Below, piece after piece: positions 58,177-64,000 of a stretch of DNA of 64,000 nucleotides. The notes beneath the pieces were generated by a model. It was given only the letters and a program-made list of their open reading frames with translations. It did no database searches and was not told where the DNA came from. Position numbers and translations under genes: made by a program. This stretch comes from Icerya purchasi (Eukaryota > Arthropoda > Insecta > Hemiptera > Monophlebidae), in contig CM077116.1 in the NCBI GenBank assembly GCA_039619475.1, positions 378,932,188-378,996,187 of the forward strand, given 5' to 3'. Each line of letters starts with the position of its first letter. Position 1 is the stretch's first letter.

Positions 58177-59688
58177 ATGCCAGACGCGTCCGACGGGGGA
58201 GGTAAGCCTCCCCCGACTAATTCCCGCTCTTCTACCAAAACTGCTTCCGATGTAACAAAATCATCGAATAAAATTAAATCATCTGTTAATCATTCTTCAC
58301 CGTCTTCTTCTAAATCTGTTTCCACTGCTTCTCTTAATAATAACTCGCAGACAGTGTCCCCGACTGTTGAACAAACAGTCATGGACACTTCATCTGTACA
58401 TAACATTCCGTCTAACCCTACTAATACCGATAATCAAATGAAGGCTACCTCCTCTTTAAACGTATTTCCAAACAACTACGAAGGCCAGATCGTTGTTCTT
58501 GTTGAGAGCCTGGAAGACAAGAATATTGCCTATCTCCAACCCATGTCTTTGGCCAGAATGTTTTGTAGAAAAATTAATGGTCTCTCCTCCATTTCTAGGT
58601 CAGGAAAAAACTTGGTAAAATTAATTTTCACGTCTGTTATCGAAGCCAACAATTTCATCCTTTCGGAAGAATTACACAAAGAATTAAAAATTCGATCATT
58701 CATCCCGCAATCTCTGCTATTTCGACTTGGTGTAGTCCGTGACGTTCCGTCCAATATTTCTGTTGACGAACTATTGTCCAATTGTTCATCGGAGGTACCC
58801 ATCTTTAGTATTCGTAGGTTGCAGAAAAGGTCCCTCGATAAAGATAATTCCTTTACTCCTATTCCCGTAATAGAAGTTAAGTTTCAGGGCTCCTTCCTTC
58901 CTTCCCACATCTGCTTCTATGATTCTTATCGTGTTAAGGTTGAGCCTTTGATCCGTAGACCCAAATTGTGCCGCAATTGCCTTCGCTTTGGGCACTTCAG
59001 CGCTTCTTGTCGTAGCAAAACCATTTGTTCTTTGTGTGCGGGTGGTCATTCATCTTCGGAATGCACCGTTACGCAACAAAGTGGGCCTTCTTCCTATCTT
59101 TGCGTCCACTGTGGAGAGAATCATTCCGCTTTGGACCCCAACTGTCAAGTCTTTAAAGAACAAGTCAAAATTCAAAAAATAATTAGCTTGCAAAATGTCT
59201 CATATTCCGAGGCAAAAAATATCTGCCAAACCAAGTTAGTGTCTCCAGCCTTTTCTTTTGCCGAAATTTCAAATTCTTCAAACTTCCCCGCTTTGGCGAA
59301 TTCCTCTCCTGCCATCCCTAAGAGGAAACGTCAGAAAGGCTCCAGAAGTTCGTCTTCCTCCTATATCAGGCTTCCTACGCAAAGGCACTTTTCCAACTCT
59401 GCGTCTCCTAATCCCTTGAACAAATATTATTCAAGTTTAACGCTCAATGCTGGCACTAAAGGTTATCGTTATAGTGCTCCGAAGGTCTCCAATCCCCCTA
59501 CAGTATCTCCCTCTGTTCTCGTCAACAATGTAAAGGCTCCAGCAGCCAATAATGTTTCCTTCAGTGACTCCGCCCCTCCTCCTCCTTTCAACCCTATAGC
59601 TGCTACACTACGAACCGCCCTTGGCAGACTGGACATTCCCAATTTAGAAGATAAATTAGAGGCTTTATGTCAGATTTTACAATCATAG
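58177..59688 (+). CDS. Family A ORF1: gag-like nucleic-acid-binding protein
   Basis: Intact, 503 residues from the ATG at 58177; the frame is open upstream to 58165 but without ATG. Residues 1-85 are Ser/Thr-rich and low-complexity. Residues ~95-255 form an RRM-like module (IVVLVESLEDK, FCRKINGLSSISRSG, LGVVRDVPSNISVDELL, VIEVKFQGSFLPSHICFY). Three zinc knuckles follow: C265-x2-C-x4-H-x4-C, a second CSLCAGGHSSSEC, and CVHCGENHSALDPNC from residue 309. The C-terminal third is Ser/Pro-rich. Such proteins coat the element RNA and accompany it to the nucleus. The stop codon lies 22 nt inside the next open frame. No lesion seen. Confidence 0.9.
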   Translation: MPDASDGGGKPPPTNSRSSTKTASDVTKSSNKIKSSVNHSSPSSSKSVSTASLNNNSQTVSPTVEQTVMDTSSVHNIPSNPTNTDNQMKATSSLNVFPNNYEGQIVVLVESLEDKNIAYLQPMSLARMFCRKINGLSSISRSGKNLVKLIFTSVIEANNFILSEELHKELKIRSFIPQSLLFRLGVVRDVPSNISVDELLSNCSSEVPIFSIRRLQKRSLDKDNSFTPIPVIEVKFQGSFLPSHICFYDSYRVKVEPLIRRPKLCRNCLRFGHFSASCRSKTICSLCAGGHSSSECTVTQQSGPSSYLCVHCGENHSALDPNCQVFKEQVKIQKIISLQNVSYSEAKNICQTKLVSPAFSFAEISNSSNFPALANSSPAIPKRKRQKGSRSSSSSYIRLPTQRHFSNSASPNPLNKYYSSLTLNAGTKGYRYSAPKVSNPPTVSPSVLVNNVKAPAANNVSFSDSAPPPPFNPIAATLRTALGRLDIPNLEDKLEALCQILQS

Positions 59689-60689
59689 ATATTGAAGCAG
59701 AAGTACTTCCACTTCTTCCAGTCCATTATACGGTTTGCTCCTCCTTTTGTCTTTCTGTTTCTATTTTTATCCTCTTAAATGATGCTATTGATTTCTTCAT
59801 TCACCTCAGTCTCAACGCAATTTTTCATAGTGCGCTTCATCGCTTGCCGCTTTCTCGGCTGTTCACACATAATAAGTTATATTTTTTACCCTACGTCTTT
59901 CTTGTCAACTTTTTTCTAGCGTTCCTTCGGTGTTGCTTGCCTCCTTTAACTAGGTTGGTTGATAGCATACCAGGACCCATTTGCAAGGATTTATTTGAGC
60001 GATGGGAGCTTTCTATTTTTATTTCCTTTTGTAATTTTCTCTTAGCGTTTCTTGGGTGTTGCTTGCCTCCTTTAACTAGGTTGGTTGATAGCATACCAGG
60101 ACCCATTTGCAAGGATTTATTTGAGCGATGGGAGCTTTCTATTTTTATTTCCTTTTATAATTTTCTCTTAGCGTTCCTTGGGTGTTGCTTGCCTCCTTTA
60201 ACTAGGTTGGTTGATAGCATACCAGGACCCATTCGCAAGGATTTATTTGAGCGATGGAAGCTTCTTGTTCCTTTTCTAAAATTTTACACAGCGTTCCTTT
60301 GGTGTTGCTTGCCTCTTTTAATTAAGTTGGTTGATAGCATACAAGGTCCCAGACGCAATGATTGCTTTGAGCGATGGGTGCTGTTATATTATGCCTACTG
60401 GCATGTCTATTGTAATATTCTTCTGCGACACCGGCCTCATTATAATTTACTCGAGCGGTGGATCTTCTCACCTTTGCCTACACTTCCCATAAATCTTTCC
60501 TCAGTTGCGTTATTCTATGGCGAACACCTTCTCCCTTTTCTCATTTCCTATTGTCCCAATCTTCCTCTACTACTGCTTCAGCCTTCTAAGTTTTTTCTTC
60601 TCTTCTTACTCTCCTCTCTTCAATCTTCCATTTTATTCCCTAAGTTGATGGCCAATAACTTGGTTCCCTACAATGTTTCCGAAACTTAA
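59667..60689 (+). CDS. Candidate third ORF between ORF1 and ORF2, with 42-residue repeats
   Basis: A 340-codon frame, true ATG at 59667 (22 nt before the ORF1 stop) and stop at 60689, 17 nt after the ORF2 ATG at 60673. It is in a different frame from both. The protein would be hydrophobic and rich in Leu, Phe and Cys, with about four repeats of CCLPPLTRLVDSIPGP...KDLFERWELSIFISF. The repeat DNA contains TAA, TAG and TGA in the two other frames, so openness is not just due to lack of stops. Against coding: the strand is pyrimidine-rich and no known domain is visible. It could instead be an inter-ORF spacer. Confidence 0.4.
   Translation: MSDFTIIDIEAEVLPLLPVHYTVCSSFCLSVSIFILLNDAIDFFIHLSLNAIFHSALHRLPLSRLFTHNKLYFLPYVFLVNFFLAFLRCCLPPLTRLVDSIPGPICKDLFERWELSIFISFCNFLLAFLGCCLPPLTRLVDSIPGPICKDLFERWELSIFISFYNFLLAFLGCCLPPLTRLVDSIPGPIRKDLFERWKLLVPFLKFYTAFLWCCLPLLIKLVDSIQGPRRNDCFERWVLLYYAYWHVYCNILLRHRPHYNLLERWIFSPLPTLPINLSSVALFYGEHLLPFLISYCPNLPLLLLQPSKFFLLFLLSSLQSSILFPKLMANNLVPYNVSET
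59919..60410 (+). repeat. 126-bp tandem repeat, about four copies
   Basis: GCGTTCCTTCGGTGTTGCTT-type starts at 59919, 60045, 60171 and 60291, i.e. periods 126, 126 and 120: all multiples of three. Copies 1-3 are nearly identical; copy 4 is diverged. Shared core GGTTGATAGCATACCAGGAC. Confidence 0.95.
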
Positions 60690-63600
60690 AATCCTTCAGT
60701 GGAACTGCCGAAGCCTTAGGGCTAACAAACCCTCTCTTGAGAGGCTGTTAGATCAACATAATATTAATATTGCTTTGCTTTCTGAAACATGGCTAAAAAG
60801 CTCATCTGACCTTCATTTCAAGGGATTCTCCCTTATTAGTTCTAACCGCGTGGACGGTTATGGAGGCGCAGCTATCCTAATTAGAAATGACATCGTATTT
60901 CTTACTCATAACAACTTCCAACCGTCCTTTCCTCCCAACCCTCCTTTCCCCAATCTAGTTCACGTTTCAATTCCTAATGATTCTGGTAACCCACTTAGCA
61001 TCATCTCCGCTTATTTCCCTCCTAATTTTGATTTACGCGATTTTCCGTTTCCTACTTTCATTAACTCTCTTTCGACTCCCTTTACTATAGGCGGAGACTG
61101 GAATGCTCAGTCACCTTTCTGGGGTTGCACTAACTATAATAATAATGGTGCAATCCTAGAAAATTTCATTCTTCAAAATGATCTATTTCTCCTTAATGAC
61201 GGTACACCCACCTGTGTCAGCAACCCTCTCTAGCTCCTAGTTCCATTGATCTATCTTTTACATCTCCCAATCTTGGTTTTAGCTGCTCATGGAACACTCT
61301 GGATGGAACTTTTGGAAGCGACCATGTTCCCATCATCATTTCCTTAAATCAGTTTTCTCATTCTACTCTGAATAATTCTACTCAATCTCATAGATGGGTT
61401 CTCTCTAAGATAGACTGGCCCATCTTTCGTTCCTACGTTGACTCTTCACTGTCTCTAATTCCTTCGCATTTAAATCCATCTTCTCAATACGACCTTTTTA
61501 TGGAATCTATTTCCAACGCCTTAACTCTTTCTTCTCCTCCTGCTCAGCTTCCTACACATAAAAGGTCCAAATTTGTTTCCTCTGTGTGGTGGAACCAAGA
61601 GTGCAAAGTTGCCTTTGATCGAAGTTTATCCACCTTTAGAACATTCCGTTCCTGTCCTAATCTCTCCAATTTTCTCGCTCACAAAAGTGCCAATGCCAAA
61701 GCTAGGTATACTCTTAAAACGGCAAAAAAGAACTCGTGGAGAAATTTCTGCTCCGTTTTCTCCCGTTCCACTCCTCTCACTCACATTTGGAAAATGGCGA
61801 AGACTTTCAAATCTTCTTCAGCTCAACATCTTTCAAATCATATCCTGTCTCCGGACAAATTAATTCCATTTATGAATTCCTTAGCTCCTTGTTACGTTCC
61901 TAGCTTCCAAGAATCCTGTCGCATCCCGGTTCCCCTCACCTCCTCTCATTTCCTACTCACTCCTTTTACCTACACTGAATTGGAAGCTGCCTTACGTAAT
62001 TCTTCTAATTCTTCTCCTGGTAAAGACGGAATTCCCTTTCTCGTACTAAAAAGTCTCTCTGATCCCGCTCTTCGTTTCCTCTTAAATTTATTCAATTCAT
62101 TTCTCTCGTCTGGTTCTACTCCATCTGTTTGGAATATTTTCATTGTTGTCCCGATCCCAAAACCTAACTCCTCCTCTCTTCGACCAATCTCACTTACTCC
62201 CTGTGCCAGAAAGCTGTTTGAAAGTATAATTAATAGACGGCTAATTTGGTGGCTTGAGCACAATAAAGTATTGCCAAATAATATGTTTGGATTTCGCCCT
62301 GGACGCGGCCCTCCCGATTGTATCAGTACTTTCTTGTCAGATGTGTATTTATCTTTTATCAACAAAAAATTCCTCATTGCTTCCTTCGTCGATGTCTCTG
62401 CTGCCTTCGATAATGTCCACCTTCCCACCCTATTCGATTCCATGCTCTCCTTGAATATTCCACCCTTCTTCTCTGCTCTTGTCATTAGCCTTTTCCAATC
62501 TAGGACTATCTTTCTCTCTTCTCCGCTCGAACCTATTTCTAGACTGGTCTTTCGTGGACTACCGCAGGGCTCTTGTCTAAGTCCAACCCTTTTTAACATT
62601 TACCTTATAAAAACTGCTTCTCTGTCAACAATCTCCTCTTCCCTTTTTTTTGCTGACGACATCCTCATTTACTCCACCCATCGTAGTATCTCCACCGCTA
62701 ATTCCCAGCTGCAACATTACTTAACGATTTTGGAAAGCGCTTTATCTAATATTCATCTGTCTATCTCTCCAACGAAATCCTCTGCTGTTGTCTTTACTCT
62801 TCGTCCTTTTGACCCCTACTTAGTTAGTCTTTCCTTAAATAGTAATCCGATCCCCCTGGCTAACCATTTCCGTTACTTAGGAGTATTTTTGGATAGCCGT
62901 CTTTCGTTCCACAAGCATATTAACTATATATACGTGTCATCACTAAAAAGGCTCAACCTTATTAAGTCCCTTTCACATACGAACTGGGGAGGTGATCCGT
63001 GCATTTTGCTCATGTTCTACAAATCCTGTATCCGTTCTATTCTAGATTATTGCTGTTTTATTTATGGTAACTCTTCCAGGTCTTTGCTCTCCAAGCTCGA
63101 TCGCGTCCAAAATACTTGCCTCCGCCTCTGTCTTGGAGCTCAGAAATCTTCTCCTATCCCTGCTATTCAAGCGGAAACCCACATTCCTCCACTCTTTATT
63201 CGGCGTTCCTATTTGGGCTACCGCTTCCTTATTAAACGTCTTCCTATCTCCTCTTCCTCACTTATTCCTTCTTATTCCCTCATTCTACAGGATTGGCGAT
63301 TTAGTGCCAATAAAACACCAATTCTGTCTCTTATTTCTACTCGACTCCTTCAATTTTTACCATACATTCACACTTGCGATAAGCTCCCATATTTTTCTTT
63401 TAACTTTTCCTCCTTTCTTCATCCAATTAATTGCTTTTACTCTTCTGCTCCCCCTACAGCCGTTCTGCATCACGCCGTTAGATCGGAATTTTTACATACC
63501 TTAAACTCCCACTATTCTAACCACGTTACAATCTACACGGACGGTTCCAAGAGCCCAAGTGGAGTTGGTGCAGCCTTCCTTTGTCCTTCATTAAATCACT

Positions 63601-64000
63601 CTGAGTCCTTTAAACTTCCTTCCTTCTGTTCGACTTTCTGTGCCGAGTCTATTGCTATCCTCCATGCACTTTTCTTCATCAGATCTTCGAAGGTCTCTCG
63701 TAATTTCCTTATTCTATCAGACTCTCAAAGCGTGCTACAGGCTGTTGCATCTCCTCTGCCTCCCCACTCTACTGATTATGTAATCCTTTTTATACGTTCC
63801 TTGATCCATGACCTCTTTCTTTTTTGTGCAATCGAGGTTAATTTCCTTTGGATCCCTAGCCATTCTGGAATAGAAGGAAATGAGTCAGTTGACTTATTAG
63901 CTCGGCGAGCTTCTTCTTCCGGCAGGTTCCTTACTACTTTTCCATCCGTCAATATTAATCTTCTGTCCTCTGCAGCGCACAACCAATTATGGTTTAACTC
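60673..64000 (+). CDS. Family A ORF2: endonuclease, reverse transcriptase, RNase H (one frameshift, 3' end outside window)
   Basis: ATG at 60673. The first frame runs to a stop at 61231-61233; the reading continues in another frame from about 61227 to base 64000 without a stop (over 920 codons), so one base is missing near 61225-61230. Endonuclease: LQWNCRSLRANKPSLE, SETWL, GGDWNAQSPFWG (61090-61125), SDHVPI (61319). RT: PGKDGIPFLVLKSL, IPKPNSSSLRPISLTP, FGFRPGRG, SFVDVSAAFDNV, RGLPQGSCLSPTLFN (62553-62600), LFFADDIL (62647; catalytic DD), HFRYLGVFLDSRLSF. RNase H: YTDGSKSPSGVGAAF (63536), CAESIA, LSDSQS, WIPSHSGIEGNESVDLLARR (63850-63910), keeping D, E, D, D. It makes target-primed DNA copies of the element RNA. 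The frameshift may be real or a sequencing error. Confidence 0.9.

Larger units (their letters stand above)
57965..64000 (+). mobile_element. Family A non-LTR retrotransposon, nearly intact, 3' end beyond window
   Basis: Order: 5' UTR, ORF1, a third overlapping frame, ORF2 with endonuclease, RT and RNase H. The domain order and the three-knuckle ORF1 place it among RNase H-bearing members of the Jockey/I superfamily. It has a single frameshift in about 4.9 kb of coding sequence, so it is much younger than the other copies. The window ends inside the region after RNase H. Confidence 0.9.

Noticed and set aside
58530..59049. Minus-strand frames of 87-90 codons inside ORF1.
   Set aside because: Shadows of the pyrimidine-rich coding strand; no motif.
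61970..62599. 209-codon minus-strand frame inside ORF2.
   Set aside because: Antisense of the RT domain, which is fully readable on the plus strand; charged, motif-free product.

Overview
The window is AT-rich, non-coding-looking eukaryotic DNA packed with decayed transposable elements. The element mix is typical of an arthropod, most likely an insect: R1-like, Jockey-like, RTE-like and RNase H-bearing non-LTR retrotransposons, mariner, pogo/Tigger-like and PIF/Harbinger-like DNA transposons, foldback elements and many minisatellites. I see no bacterial gene organisation, no rRNA, no intact tRNA, no CRISPR array and no recognisable conserved host gene. The species cannot be named from this sequence.

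Layout. 1-2.9 kb: two tandem minus-strand copies of one gene, the first cut by the window edge. They share an N-terminal signature and an upstream block; the complete 275-residue copy resembles the N-terminal module of Polinton/Maverick-type protein-primed DNA polymerase B proteins but stops before any polymerase domain. 3.1-3.4 kb: a homogeneous 32-bp minisatellite. 5-18 kb: a nest of retrotransposon fossils (RTE 3' end; Jockey-like RT; an RNase H-type element; a tRNA-derived SINE head; an R1-like element; a Jockey-like element with a (CAAAT)n tail; another RNase H-type 3' end). 18-30 kb: more fragments, a 179-bp tandem repeat, a Harbinger-like deletion derivative and a mariner fossil. 31-52 kb: a series of 5'-truncated copies of one retrotransposon family (family A here), all with poly(A) on the plus strand, interspersed with foldback elements, a pogo-like fossil, a 79-bp minisatellite and a second mariner. 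56.7-57.7 kb: the 3' part of a minus-strand non-LTR element. 58-64 kb: a young, almost intact family A element that runs off the window.

How the parts work together. The 58-64 kb element is the best preserved mobile unit: a 5' UTR, an intact ORF1 (RNA-binding protein with three zinc knuckles), an overlapping 340-codon open frame containing 42-residue repeats, and ORF2 (AP-type endonuclease, reverse transcriptase, RNase H) with a single frameshift. It gives the template by which roughly nine truncated copies elsewhere can be recognised, several with plausible target-site duplications. The gene pair at the left edge is the only coding sequence that does not look like ordinary transposon debris.
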